Notes: generated by a model from the letters alone, not told the origin. Numbered from the stretch's first letter, positions 24,459-37,859 are shown. The stretch: DNA of 64,000 nt from Neckera pumila (GCA_963969595.1 OZ018417.1:12960501-13024500); one strand, 5' to 3'. Numbers and translations are program-made.

Positions 24459-24952
24459 ATAAAACCTACAAGTTGTAAACTTTGACGGCAACATCAAATG
24501 CTTTGCTTTTTAAGAATTTGTGAATTACTTTTGTGTCTTATCCAAAACCATTGCCAACTACTACTTTGTAGAATACTTCATACATCTGTCTATATTTGTA
24601 AATGTTTTGTTCTTTAAACATTCGCTTTAAATGATTTTGTTTGTTTAGTGCAAAAGTTTCATATTGCTTAAATCTCCATGTTTTAATGTTCATACTTTGT
24701 TGCCCATTGTACTAGCTTAAGTATGAAGTTTATGGTAATTTTTGGATAGCATTTACAAGTTTTACAATTATGTCATTGTTTTGTTTTCTTGTGTGTGCCA
24801 TAAATCCTAATATTATAACAAACATGCTCTTGAATTAAACAACAATTTATTTTTATACAAATCATAGGCCCTTTTGAATGTGTGGTGTTTGAGTATTTGA
24901 TAACAAAAGGATACACTAAATGACCTTAAGGCAAAGTAATACCCCACTTTAA

Positions 24953-25842
24953 CCCCTAAAGGATCAAGATGCGTTTTTTGGCTACATAGAAATTTTGGGC
25001 AGGTACATGTGATTGGAGATTTTCATGATTTTGGCCCAAATTTTTATAGAAGGTGGAGACAAGGAAAAGTTTTCATATGCAATAAATTCCATGACATTTC
25101 GAAATGTGAAGCAAAATTTATGGCCTAATATGCTGCAACTAGGCAATCCGAGCAGAAAAAATCACTTTTTTCAAAAACAAAAATTTGAAATTCTTTTTCT
25201 AGAGTTATATGTACGGGGAAAGCTTTGAATCATTCCATTTTTATCAATGACTCAATAGTTATGAAGATTTTTAGTTTGCGGACAGTTATAGATTCTTTAC
25301 TCTAAAATAAACTTTGAAGTCTTTTTTCTTACTTAATTTTCAATATTTTTTGAAAAAAAAATTATGGGATGTGTATTGTTTATTACAACATTGCAACCAT
25401 TGGGATTGGCATTTTTCAACTCTATAATTAAATTCTTGATTATTTAGTATTTTGAATCATTTTCTACTACTATCTACTTACTATTTTTTTCCTAAATGTT
25501 GTAGAATTTCAAATGAAGTGAAATTTTTCAAGCATGTAGCCAACTTGTCTAGGAAAAAGAATCCAAAGAAACACCACCATTTTTGGCATTTTTTCAACAA
25601 AAAGTGAGCTTGTGAAGTGCAGCTGCCCTGTTTTTTGCAAGGCCAAAATAATGATTTTAGTGAATTAAATGCATTTACCTTGCAAATCACATGGTGGAAT
25701 TTTCTGAAATTTTTACCGCATGTTTCAAGTCAGCGTACTACAAGGTCCTATAAATACATGTGTCAAAAATTCAAAAATTTGGTATTCAAAATGGCAATTT
25801 TTGAACGTTTTCGGTGAAATCATAGTCATGGAACTTTAGGGG
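24953..25842. mobile_element. TTAA element, family B (copy B2)
   Basis: It starts CCCCTAAAGGATCAAGATG after TTAA (24949-24952) and ends AACTTTAGGGG before TTAA (25843-25846). It is 890 bp and close to B1 along its length. No gene. Confidence 0.8.
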
Positions 25843-26273
25843 TTAAAATATCCTTTGGACGTATATAATATTGAAAAGGTATACATAATGAGCCCCTTGA
25901 AAATTAGGTGTAGTAAAGTAGACGGACATTAAATAAGAATTCAACTAAGGTAGCTCTAACCACCTTGACCTTTATAAAGTGACCATAGTTCCTTAACATT
26001 AGATGATTTGACCTTTCCTTAAAAGAATCACTATTAGAAAGGATTATTTGGGTTAAGAGTACTTTTCAAACATTTATAGAGTATAAAAATGCATTTTATA
26101 AAACTTTTCTAAGATCTAAAAGGTTTATTAAACTTCTCAACAATTTGTAAGAAATTTGATTAATACATTATTTGTTACCTATTGTAACATCCTAAAACTA
26201 TAGCATCAAACTTTGAAATGCCATAGTTTATTCATGCAATATGAAATTATATGTATTTTAGTACTTTGCATTA

Positions 26274-26567
26274 GGAAAAATTTCAGCCCTCCAGAAGGTT
26301 GCGAGTTCTACACCCGCCCGCTACAATTATGGACAAAATAAAAATAAAAAATTATTATTATTACTTTTAATTATTTTTAAATTTTTAAAAATTGGATGCT
26401 AACGTGGCACTAGTAGTGCCACATCAAATTTTTATTTTTTTAATATTTTTTTTCCAAAAAAAATCATTATTTTAAGAAAAAATATTTTTGTATTTGTTCT
26501 GAAATTGTACCAAAGGGGTCCCATAAATCAATTCCTTAGCGGCCTTTTGGAAGGCTAAAATTTTTCC
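26274..26567. mobile_element. Mariner/Stowaway-type MITE (copy S1)
   Basis: It is flanked by TA (26272-26273 and 26568-26569). The left end reads GGAAAAATTTCAGCCCTCCA. The right end, inverted, reads GGAAAAATTTTAGCCTTCC. It is 294 bp with no coding capacity. The ends are like those of copies at 43120 and 60925. Confidence 0.7.
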
Positions 26568-26571
26568 TAAT

Positions 26572-28640
26572 GAAATCTTCATTCAATATTGAAAATCAAA
26601 ATCATGGTTACAAATAAATTCATAACATCACGTAGTAAATTAGGTTTGAACAAGTTTAGATCTTTGATTTTTGCATTTCTATACCTATTTGGAGATTATA
26701 TAGGAGAATACACCATGGCAAGCTACAAAGACTTCTAGGATGTTAGGTAAAAATCCATCTAGGTCAAAGGCATGCTTGATGCCCAAACAAGAGAGGAGAC
26801 CTCTAATAATATAGAAAAGGGAATATGTGCTCAATCTAAAGCTTAGAAAAGGGCAAAGCAAAAAGAGGCCCAGAAATTTACCACACCACCTAAGCCAGGA
26901 AGGATTCTATAAAACATAACAACCATTATTTAAGGAAAAATCCATTACCAAGGTAACATTAATTGGAATAAGAGTGGTAGAAAATTAACCAAAAAAACAA
27001 ATTACATGAAAATTGAATGCTTTGAGGATCTATTATAGTTTCAAGTCAATTAAGGTCCAACATACATCCTACTTTTCACCATCTTTGTCTAATCTTCTTA
27101 ACTTTGCCAACTCATAACTTGTTTTTATTATATTATTTTGATTTCCAAAATATTTATATCATATTGAAAGCAATTGTTGAATATTTGAAGCTATTATTTA
27201 GCCCCTAATAACCAAATGACAGAACTTAGATAAATTATAAAATACATATTTTAATATTTTTCAAAGTTACAACAAAAGAGATTATATTATGCATCACAAA
27301 TTCAATTGAAGTACAAAATCTTATTTATGAAAATATTATGTCTATTTTCCAAAAAAATTACTTTGATAATTCAAGATAAAATAAGAATAATTTGTGATTT
27401 CAATATATGATCAAAATATCATCTTACATTAATGAAAAAAATGGAATATTAATTAATTATAGAAATAACAATTTTCATATCTAACAATCTAACAATAAAA
27501 TATTAATACCCAATGAATATTATATACTTTGAATTCATTTCTTCATAATAAATGGTTAGTTATTTGTATCAAACAAAAATTTCTTTATATTGATTGATTC
27601 AAAAAACTAATGTATTGGTAATTTGGCCAACTTTTCCTAATTTACAAGAATTGTTTGGTTGATACAAATAAACTAATGTATTGTTAATTTGGTACAAAAA
27701 CATGACAATAACCCTTCAATGACCAAGCATTCAAATGTTGAACAATGGGTGAATGCAAACATATTCTAAGCACACAAAATCTTGGTATGTCCATCCATCT
27801 TGTTCTTTGTAAATTATTATATTAGTTCTTTAATTCCTATATTATTGAGGCACATTTAGGGCAGAATTTATCCAAAAAAATAAATTTCTAGGGCAGTGAG
27901 AAAAAATGATTTTTTCTTTTCTTTTTGAAATTCAACCATAATAATTTATACTCCTAAGCTACCAATACTATGGGAATGTGTGGAATTTTGACCGCATTGA
28001 TTGAAAGATTATAACATATGATGTTATAAAAAAATATTTTGACCTTGTCCAACAAGACCAATACTTTAGCTTCTCCTAAGGTAGGATTTTACACTATACA
28101 TTGTTATGTTTTTGACATTTGCATCTTGTATCATATAAGTTATATACTTGACAAATTTCAAAATTATAGGAATTTAACACATGCTGACTAAAATTCTCTA
28201 AATTGCCTAAAAAATCAACATAACTTTGTCATGCTAAAGAAAAACAAATTTTAGTTTTCAAATCACATTCTAAGAGGAGTCAAACTTTTTAGCTAAGTTG
28301 GGGTGGTTTCAAAAAAAAACATTATCTTCTAACTTCAAGGCCTATCATTTTGCAATCTATGAAGTCAAAATTCTTGAAAAATTTTCCACGTTTTTCAAAT
28401 GTTTTTCTTTAAATTTTCACCGTTTGGATCTTTAAGAAAAAAATCCGCATTGCACAAGAAATCATTAAAAAACGACTAGTGTATTGCCAATTTACTTAAC
28501 CTCCTTGCATTGCAAGGTGAATTAGTGTAAGCTAGACATCTCAATTGCCTCTGAAATTTTTCATGAGTGAAGCTAACATCATAGACTTATAAATGGTCAA
28601 AATCCTCATATTTGTGTAGAGCAAAAATTTTATTCCAAGA
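26572..28640. other. AT-rich stretch, nothing recognised
   Basis: About 2 kb without gene or clear repeat ends. Weak similarity to the 57.5-57.8 kb stretch (reverse strand) around 28090-28300 suggests old TTAA-element debris. Confidence 0.45.
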
Positions 28641-28894
28641 GGGCCCGAAGTCTGCTGACCCTGTTTTGTAGGAATGAAAAAAAGTTTTTTTTCTCATTTC
28701 AAACGTTATAATCTTTCAATCCGCCCGGTCAAATGCGCTGAAATTTTTTTTCCACTCTATTGAAATACATTACTTCAATTTTGTATGGTTAAAGTTTTAA
28801 AAAAAAGTTACAATTTTTTATTTTTGAATAACATACCAAAAAACCGCAATTTTTGACTATGTCTCCTTGTGAAAAACCCTCGGTCCTTTAGGGG
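28640..28894 (+). mobile_element. Right end of a TTAA element, left end not found
   Basis: It ends CGGTCCTTTAGGGG before TTAA (28895-28898). The preceding 250 bp carry the shared right-end blocks of families A and B ('caaacgttataatctttcaat', 'tttttttccactct'). The left boundary could not be fixed. Confidence 0.55.
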
Positions 28895-28980
28895 TTAAGT
28901 AAATTTTTAAGTAAAATTTTACTAAAAAGATTTTTTTTTTTTATTAAGATTTTACTTAAAAACTTACTTAAAAGACGTTA
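28895..28980. repeat. AT-rich hairpin next to a TTAA junction
   Basis: The segment 'ttaagtaaatttttaagtaa' is followed about 40 bases on by its inverted counterpart 'ttacttaaaaacttacttaa'. A stem of roughly 30 bp could form. Confidence 0.55.
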
Positions 28981-29049
28981 GTTAACAGATGTGATGTCTA
29001 GAACACTACTTAAAACACCCCTTTCTCTTGTCGTGGTATAAGAAACATC

Positions 29050-29343
29050 TTAAAAGAATACTCAAATATAAAAGTAACATTTTGAACTTTAAAAAAATTC
29101 TTGAGAGAATTCTAAATATTCAATTCAAAATCAATTTTCAAAGGAATTTTAAATTTTTGGCTAAGGATTTTATTGATAAATATTTGGTAGTATAGTAATA
29201 GATCCAATTGTATGGGCATGATATGAAGATCATGCTTTACAAATTTTGTATAAAAATCATCAATAAATTATAATTCTAAGATTCAATTTATAATATATTT
29301 TTACACTTTTGGAAAATTGGACTACACGTGATCCTTAAAGAAT
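29050..29343 (+). mobile_element. Degraded family C fragment
   Basis: It resembles the right half of the element at 44853-45418 ('atggatgtgatctat' versus 'atgggcatgatatga', 'ttttggaaaattggac', then 'atccttaaag'). It has many differences and no clear TTAA at the left. Confidence 0.4.
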
Positions 29344-30619
29344 TTAAGAAACTTTTACAAAACAAATTGATGGCCCATCATATATTATCATACAATCCAT
29401 ATTATTTAGTTTTATGTTACTACCATGCCAAATAATTCATAGTAGAAAACCATCTAAATGTTGCAATGATATTCATTTTTTTATAATATATTGTTCAAAA
29501 AGAAGAGTGGTTTAGGATAAATCCCTCAAAAAACCAATTCCAATATTGTTATAATTATGTCATTTAAGCTAAATTTAGATTCTTTTAGATTATACATGAG
29601 TTTCTATGTAATATTCTCTTTATATGTATATATGTGTAATCTAACAAATTGAAAAATGATCTCTATTTGTTTTTTATTTCATTATTTTTGTTATAAGTTT
29701 GTAACTTAAAATTTGAAATAAATTGGTGAATATAACAAAATCAATCTAAATGATTTGAAAATCTTCTAAGAGGTAATAGTAATGATGAAGAATATTGTGA
29801 TTTTTTTGGAGTAATTATTTTCTTCCTCAAATGCAAAAGATCGTCAGTGATGACCTTCAAGTCAAAAGACTACCATCAAACTAAATGTAGCTTCTATGTA
29901 ATTGACAGGTAAAATTTTGATAATTTTTATGAGTCAATAAACACAATTTCTATAGATCTTGATTTTTTTAGAAATTTATAGTGGAAAAATCAAATTACTA
30001 TAAAATTTTAAAATAGGTTGTACATTAAATTAAATCAATTAGAATATGTATAAGAATAATTTGAGATTTCGACCAAAACTAAATATTAGAATGAGTATAA
30101 ATATTTTTATAAATTTAGATTAGAAAATTAATTTGAAAAAAAAATACAAATGAAAAATTCACAATATTGTGTTGTTTGGATTTTTCACACATGGCCAACT
30201 TCCAATTGCAATAACTTCTTAAATTTTTGGGTTTTTCCAAAGGTTTGAAATGGAGTAGAAAGATGACTTATTCGACTTTGTTTCTTAAAACTCAAATTAA
30301 AACCAAAAATGAATCCTTTGAAAATCACAATCCAATTTGATGAAGATGCATCCACTCTTTAGGTTGAATAAGGTCAAAGAGTAATGAAGGGGGGAATGCT
30401 TGCATTTCAGCATAAAATTTATGAGCCCATGAGTCTGAGGTTTGTATTATAGACACTCTATAGTTATAGATACATGTTCTATATAAATGTTCTAGGTACC
30501 TAATTACCTATGTTAAAGACTTCTTTCATTTTATCTATACCTTGTGTATTAGCTTGGATTTTCTTATTATATTTAGGTATCATATTTTGTTTATTTATTT
30601 TATTTTGTTTGGTACCCTG
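29344..30619. other. AT-rich stretch, nothing recognised
   Basis: No coding region or repeat ends were seen. Confidence 0.45.
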
Positions 30620-32536
30620 AAATGAACCGTAAGGCATTTGGCGGCGCTCTTTGTAACGCTCCAAATACTAATAGAAAACTACGTTGTACTTGTCAAAAAC
30701 TTCGTTGTACTCAACAAAAAATATGGAATCAATTTTGTCAAGTTCTCCTTTTATAACACAAAATTTTGCATTCAAATACAAAATTATGCATTTTATTTAT
30801 CAAATTTTGTGTTGAAATGTTGGAATGTTGAATTTTGCGTTACAAAAGGAGAACTCAACAAAACCGATTCCATATTTTTTGTTGAGTACAACGCAATTTT
30901 TATCAAATTCAACGCAGATTTGATAAGAACAACATAGTTTTGACAAGTAAAATGCAAGTTTAAAGCTCTTGGCACGGAAAAGGGTGCACAGACTTTGTTT
31001 TGTGGCGTTTAGACCTTTCGTGTGAAAGTTATTCAAATTCAAAGTTTTATATAGATCAAAATTGAATTAAGTTACCTTTTATTTTTGAAGAATCATAACT
31101 TCTGCATTGCATGTCCAAATGCTGCAAAAGTGCAAGGCCCTTGCACTCCTTTGTGCATAGAGCTTTCTCTTTGCGTCAAGAATGCAACTTCTCCCATCGC
31201 AACAAAGCCCTTTGCACTCTTTTGTGTATAAAAGAATTATCTTTGAATTAAAAATTAAAAAAAATTCTTTTGCTTTTATTTTGAATGTGACAACCGCACA
31301 AGGTCACATTTGTATCTAGACTATCAATACATTAGATAAGTCTATTTGTTTGGTTTGTTTGTTAAGGTGAGATATTCGGAATCATACGTCTCCTAGTCAC
31401 ATTCTTGATACTATTAGAAAGCTCTAAACAAGGAGGGGTGCATAAACTTTGTTTCATGGCGTTTTCACTCACGGCACAAAAGATATATATCTTGAAGTTT
31501 TTTATGTATTAGAAAATTAGAACATTTATTATATTTTTTTATTTTATTATAGTGTGGCAATAATACAAGGCATATTAGTCTATACCATATTTTAGGTTGT
31601 TTGTTTTGTTTGATTTGTTTATTTGATACGCTAAGATTTAACAAATCTTAAGGTGTTCAACAATGCTCTTGGTATAGTTTGAAAGCTCTTCACAAGGAGG
31701 GGTGCACAGACTTTGCTTTGTGGCGTTTGGACCTATGGTGTAGAAGTTGTTGATTTTTAAAGTTTCTATAAATTGGAAAATTGAATGAAATTATCTTTTA
31801 TTTTTGAAAAAACATAACTTTCACATCACATATTCAAACACCACAAAACAAAACCCTCGCACTCCTTTGTGCATGGAGCTTTCTATTCGTGCCAATTTTG
31901 TGGTGTTTGAACCTAAGGTGTGAAAGTGCTTGATTTTTTTTTCTTAAAAGTTGAATTAAATTATCTTTCATTTTGGAAAAACCATAACTTTCACATTGCA
32001 TGTCCAAATGCTACAAAACAAAGACCTTTGTGCATAATGCTTTTGATTCATACCAAGAATTCAACCTCTCACACAAGGTGTGAAAAATTCTTGAATTTTA
32101 AAGTTTTAATAAATTAGAAAATTAGAAAATTATTTTTATTTTTTATTTTTTACTTTTATTTTGGATGTGACATGTGCCCGATACCTATATTATAGGTATA
32201 TATATTATAAACACCTTCAAATGGTTGTAGGTATAAATGCCTACAACTAGATCCGAGGCTCATAAGCTCACGTCTATAAGCTCACATGCTAACATTGTTG
32301 TGATGAGGGATTGCACGTGTGTTTTATCCATCTGAAGTAATCTAACCAAAAATAACTTACAAAGAAAGGTTATGTAGCACTTTCAGTTGTCAGTAAGTTG
32401 TTGCGTACCGTACTTTGAAACTTAAGAAAAAAAAATTTTGACACAAATAAATTAAAGCACTTTAAAACCTTCAAAGTCAAGTCATTGGCCACATCTATAT
32501 GTTAAATCAGCTTGGCCTTTTTACTATATTTAGGTA

Positions 32537-32589
<53 letters not shown>

Positions 32590-32990
32590 TTATATGTTGA
32601 GATGTACTCCATAATAAATTGTGAGGCATTTGATAGTGCTCTTAGTATCACTCAAAAGTTCTTTTCAAGGAGGGATGCATGGACTTTGTTTTGTGGCGTT
32701 TGGACCTTTGGCGTGAAAGTTATTAATTTTCAAAGTTTTAAATGGATCAAAAAAATTGAATTAATTACCTTTAATTTTACGATTATGCATATTTTTCACA
32801 TCACATGTCCAAACAATGCAAAATTGCAAGACCCTTGCATTCCTTTGTGCATAGAGCTTTCTATTCACTTCAAAAATGCAACTTCTTCCACCGCAACAAA
32901 GCCCTTTGCATTCCTTCATGTATAAATTATTTATTTTGAATTAAAAATTAAATTATTTATTTATTTATTTATTTTGAATGTGGCAACGGC
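30620..32990. repeat. Cluster of GAGGGGTGC-core repeat units in both orientations
   Basis: Forward units have cores near 30985, 31437, 31696 and 32668, each of the form 'caaggaggggtgcanngact' plus 'tggcgttt'. Inverted units, with 'tgcactcctttgtgcatag' and 'acatgtccaaa', lie near 31100-31190, 31830-31890, 32000-32050 and 32790-32880. Neighbouring forward and inverted units could pair into hairpins with arms of 80-90 bases, most clearly at 32650-32735 with 32786-32880. No protein is encoded. Confidence 0.65.
32539..32586. repeat. (AT)n microsatellite
   Basis: About 24 AT dinucleotides. The Ile-Tyr repeat frame across it is an artefact. Confidence 0.95.
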
Positions 32991-32999
32991 ACAAGGGCA

Positions 33000-34200
33000 T
33001 ACTAGTATGCAATAAATATTCATACCTAGATAGCGCCGTACATATTGAGCAATCACTACTATGCTTTTAATAGTGGCTTGAAAAAATATCCCTGATTTTT
33101 GGCCTAAATTTTATCCCCGGAGTGTGGTCTTCCACCTAGCTTCCTTGTTAATCCCTGCCTTTAACTCTAAAAGGACCTTGCTGACACTAAGTTTTTGATG
33201 GAGAATCCTTCTATGTAGGATAGAAATGCAAATGTTCATCTTTGGAATTTTGTGTGAAATGGGAAGCTCTTGCACAATAGTTTGACCTTCAATGAGTGCT
33301 CCTGTTTTTTTTAAGCAAAGGATGTACATACTAGTACCCAAAAAGATAACCTCCACAATAATCAGCTCATCTTTCTGAGATTTATCTCTAAAGGACTAGG
33401 GATGTCTTTCACAAACCAATATCTAAAAGTGTCACTTTCTAGAGCATGGAGCATAATTGAAATATGAAAATGTTTTCTAAAATTTCAACTATACAAAATT
33501 TGTACTAAACTATTCTAGGAATGTGTTGAAATTTTTTTGGGCCATTTGAATATATAGAGATTGCGAGATTTTCAAGTGTTTCAAGTAAGAAGAAAAGAAA
33601 TTTTGGACCCTGTTCAACAAATTAAGCATAGTTTGACTCAACTTAGTAGAGAAGGAGGCACTATTTGACTTTGGAAATTTAGACCATCAAACAAGTATTT
33701 ATAATAGTTATTTGCACGCAAATTTTCAAATACAATGGAGGCGGCTAATACACATAAGAAAAAATTGCACCAAGAAGATGTCCAATAAAAATCCATTTGC
33801 ATGAGCAAAATTTCAATTTGCATAAGCAAGATTTCAATTTTTTTGGAGAATTTAGTTTGGAAAAAAATCAAAATTCATATAGTGAATAGAAATCTTTCCT
33901 TTTTTTAATCAAATAAAAAACCAAATTAAATGAAATGCAAAGTTGATTTAATGCTAGCCTACCAATGTCCAGGGAGTTTTGTGGGCCAAACGATCGATTT
34001 CTGTTGGACTTTCATCCCCCCCGGTTATTTAAAAAATTGGCCGGAAGTGTGCCGGGAGGTTCCAAAATTGGATAGTCAATTTCCTAAGATATTTTTTTCT
34101 CCCGGTAGCATTGCCGCCATTGTCCAATTCTAGTCTGAAATTTTCCTTGAAAGTCAAAATTTGTGTGGTTGTAATTTTTGGGCGTTTTCTTCTTTATTCT
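33000..34200. other. No intact gene; one exon-like fragment shared with 61.8 kb
   Basis: On the minus strand around 33225-33310 a frame reads ...EGQTIVQELP..., comparable to GGQTIGQDPPLFMQY at 61820-61920. The rest is AT-rich with no supported feature. Confidence 0.4.
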
Positions 34201-34239
34201 TGAAGTGGCTTTGTTTTGCTTAAAATGGGTTTATAAGCA

Positions 34240-34312
34240 TTATCCCTGGTAGGATTTGAACCTGGCATTGCCCCTACCAACTTAGGGCCAGGGATTCAGC
34301 CTTCCAAAAATG
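34240..34312 (-). repeat. tRNA-related sequence (possible SINE head)
   Basis: On the minus strand, 'aatccctgg' and 'ccagggat' could form an acceptor-like stem. Between them are an A-box-like 'tggccctaagttggtaggg' and a perfect B-box-like GGTTCAAATCC. The anticodon arm is too short for a working tRNA, so a tRNA-derived retroposon or relic is more likely. Confidence 0.35.
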
Positions 34313-34673
34313 CACCGATCCAGAAGAAGGTCAATGCATTTTCAGGAGGCTGGTTAGTACGACATGCCTACAACATCTACATTTACAAGAATCAAAACAT
34401 GATGATTTAAAAAAATGGGGAGAAGAATGAGAACAAGCCACCATTTACAAGAATCAAACAATATGAGTAAAAAAAATGGGGAGAGGAGTGAAAACAAGAC
34501 ACCATTTACAAGGCAACAAATGAATACAAATCATTTACCATTTACAAGGCAACAAACAAGGCAATAGAGAAGGCAACAATGAATAAAAATTGGTTACCAT
34601 TTACCTAAACAAACAAGGCAACAATGAATACAAAATCACAAGAAGCTGTCAGCAAAATTGTGTCCCCTACTGA

Positions 34674-37600
34674 TGCACATCTTCATGCATTGAAGATGCA
34701 TTGCTTGCACTAGGACCTGGGGCTGAATTAGACAAATAAGTAGAAGGATTAGCATAAAAATACTTGTATTTTCTTTCATGACTCCACAAGGGTATGGCAT
34801 CGTGTACTATACCATCATATACATCTTCTGGTACCTCTAAAGCAACTCTAAGCAAAGCCTCCAAGTTTTTGCTTTCCAATCGGTTCCTATCTTGAGTTTT
34901 AATTAAATTCTAAATGCTGAAGGCTCTCTCACAGGTAGCTGTGCAAACGCAATGTATTCTACCTTTATCAGCAAGGACAAGCAAATTTGGATACCGGACT
35001 TGTAGGGCATGATTCCAAATGATCATGCCCCACAAATCTAGGAAGGTTTTGTCCCCCCATTCAGTGTTACATTGCAATTTGGAAGACAGACACTTTTGCT
35101 TACAAGCCTGCACATCAAGAAGGGGGGAGGGGGGGGGGGGAGGAAAAATCTGAATGTGACCGGTCCTCTCCATATAGCTGTAGCAATCTGTCCAACTCAG
35201 AGACACCCCGACTCTGCAATCCGACTTGCTTGGACGGCATATTATAAGGGTACTTTGAAGCAAGAAATCAGGTCATTGTCTTGAAATCAAGCTTCCAAAC
35301 CCTCACAGACCGCTTTAGCAAATGAACGCTGAAATTGGAGAGCTTACTCCAAGTCGGTTTCTAATCTAGACCTAGACATTGCAATATCATGAAACATATT
35401 CCCCTGTATTTGGCTTGGAAGCTTCCTCAGATGACCTCCAAAAGGGCTATACTCAGGAAGCACATGAACCCATGTGCTCTTGTTAATCCCTAAAGGACCA
35501 TTAGTCCCTTCGGGGGACAATTTAGGTCCGAGCAGGTTTTTACTATCTCAATTTTTAGTGATATTTTTTTGGGATTTTTTGAAGTTGTGTATTTTTGCAA
35601 GAGCTTTGTGAATATATGATTTTATTTTACTTGATGCTTGGGAGCAAAAGTTGTGGCACAACAAGCAAAAATGGAGCTTAGCGAGCAGCCCAAAAAAAAA
35701 AAAAAGTCAAAATAATTTTTTTCAAATTTTTCTCAAAGATTATATTTTTGTTTATATGAGAAGCTTTTTTTCATTCAATTTGGACTAATAATGAGAAAGT
35801 TATGGACAATCTTAGTTTTTTGGACAATCTATGCATCTTTATGAAAAAACAAAACATATAGGATTCATTTTTGAATGCAATTTTTTGAATTTTTCAAAAA
35901 AAATTGTTAGATAGGGGTAGATTTTTTTGCTAAAATAATCTCACCGTTGGAATTATTGTGATTCAATTCCATCTAAAAGCTATTAATAATTAATTTTTTT
36001 CTTCAATCTTGAACCTTCCTCTACTTAACAATTTTTTAATGAGTGAAAATTAAGTGATTTTTTCCTAAATTTTTTTGGTAGATTCTCAACTCAACTACTT
36101 AATATAAAAAATTAGATAATCAAAATCAATAGTGCAAAAAATTTCAACTAAAAAGATTCAAAGCCAAAAATCTAGTCAAGCAAGGTGCAAAAAAACTTGT
36201 TTTCTTCACTTTAAATGCATACATCTTACAATCTACAGGTCAAAGCTTCTGAAATTTCTTCCACGTATTCATATACTAGTCAATTATAAGATCTTATAGT
36301 TGGATATGCAAAACAAAAATTTAAGAAGTTCTTTTTTCTTTGCAATAGAAAAGACAATTTTGAGTGGTTTTTGACAAGAAAATCACCTTGGTCCTTTAGG
36401 GGTTAAAAGTGTCAGCGTTCAAATTTGTGTTTTTCACAATGAAGAGCATCCAAATTTGAGCTATCTCTATGCGTACTATGCTACCTATAGAGATGACATC
36501 TACAAATTTACATTAAAAGACTTTAGACAACATAGCCAAGGACTTCAAAATGCTAGCAAGAACAAAATGTAAATGACCTGGAACTGGGACAACTTTCCTA
36601 AAATTGGTGCAGCCTTACTAGAATTGTTGTCCTTCACATCACAAAAGTAACACAAGATAGACTCTAATGAGTCACACAAAGTACTCACCGCTTGTCAACG
36701 AGACAGCCACCTAATTTTGTGGTAGTGTTTCATACATTTTTGTGCATCAAAGAGCTCCTCTTGTAAGGCAGTCAAAGCATACTTCCGCTTAGACAACTTG
36801 TGAAAAAAATCAGCAATAGAATTCAAGTGGAATCAAACTCACCTGAAATCACCTTGCAGGTGAGCGACTTCATAGCATCGAGGGCCGCCAAATTCATGCG
36901 GTGCGCCACACAGTGAACAACAAGCAGGTAAGGATTTACCTCTTTTTCTAGCCATACAGTCACTCCGGTGCAACAGCCCGTCATTATGCTAGTGCCGTCG
37001 TTGCTAAAGCCCATGCCAAGAACTTCCGCAAGTCCATGTTCCACGATCGTAAAGTTGCAATCAAGACTTTATAGATGATGCCAGCGACCTTCTTCCCACC
37101 TTCAATTGGCAACAGGCCTAGAAAAACACTCACTAGCAGACCCTCCTTGATGATGGTAGCAAACACCACAAGGTGCCTTGTGACGCTGATATTGATAGAT
37201 TTGTCTATCATCACACCAAAAAACGGGGAATTTCAAACACGGTTGAGGATTTGCTTCTGAATCACAACTGAAATGCACATCATCAGATCTGCACATGCTT
37301 TCTCGTCCTGATGCAAAGATAAGGTCATCAAGGCTTTAACACTTACCAACAATTTACATAAAGAGGGGAATTTAGAGTAGGGTAAAGAATTCTTTCCTAA
37401 GATATACGCAACCCGCAACAAAGATGCCACAGCCTCATCGCACACTCTCTAGCCGCTCAAAATGGCTTTCTTCATCACTTTTCCACCACTTTGCAATGCC
37501 CATGCGAGGCGTTTGTGCTCATTGGAGTGGGAGTGATCTTGGAAAGCACTTACCTTCAGATTTTTGGAGCCGTCTTAGGCATATGATGATCACTTGCCCT

Positions 37601-37858
37601 AATCCTTACAAACATTGCAAAACACCCTCCCGACGTTAGCATCAAATTGTAGCCATTTGAATTGCACGAGCCATTGGTCCTTCCACTGACTTTGAGCAAT
37701 TTGTATTTCTGAAGGAAGAGCAATTTGATCCACCACTGAATTAGTAGTTCCAACAGAAGAATCATTCTCAGACCCCAAGGACACAAGATGAATAACCCCT
37801 ATTTTCCTAGACTTTCCAAAGTAATGGTCCCTCAAGGACCTCTAGCGTTTAGCCATCA
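34674..37858 (-). pseudogene. hAT-superfamily transposase (TTF zinc finger plus DUF4371 type), inactivated
   Basis: The minus strand read in pieces gives, in order: WLQFDANVGRVFCNVCKD and HSHSNEHKRLAWALQSGG (TTF-type finger, 37.5-37.7 kb); ILGKNSLPYSKFPSLCKLL (37.35 kb); MIDKSINISVTRHLVVFAT and VFLGLLPIEGG (37.15 kb); GFSNDGTSIMTGCCTGV and NPYLLVVHCVAHRMNLAAL (36.9 kb); ADFFHKLSKRKYALTALQ and IRWLSRWQAVSTL (36.7 kb); and, past a nested TTAA element, YPNLLVLADKG and CERAFSI (34.95 kb), the hAT C-terminal dimerisation region, then NRLESKNLEALLRVAL. Stops and frameshifts separate the pieces, so it is dead. Terminal inverted repeats and the 8-bp target duplication could not be located. Confidence 0.8.
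35487..36402. mobile_element. TTAA element, family A (copy A3), nested in the hAT pseudogene
   Basis: It starts TCCCTAAAGGACCATTAGTC after TTAA (35483-35486) and ends GGTCCTTTAGGGG before TTAA (36403-36406). It is 916 bp and close to A1, A2 and A4. It interrupts the transposase between the central and C-terminal parts, so it is younger than the hAT insertion. Confidence 0.85.
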
Positions 37859-37859
37859 A

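Noticed and set aside
26274..26330. tRNA-like 'gttgcgagttctacacccgc' word
   Set aside because: It lies inside a TA-flanked MITE end and has no cloverleaf.
32512..32925. 137-codon frame with an Ile-Tyr repeat
   Set aside because: It is translation of the (AT)n microsatellite and of non-coding repeat units.
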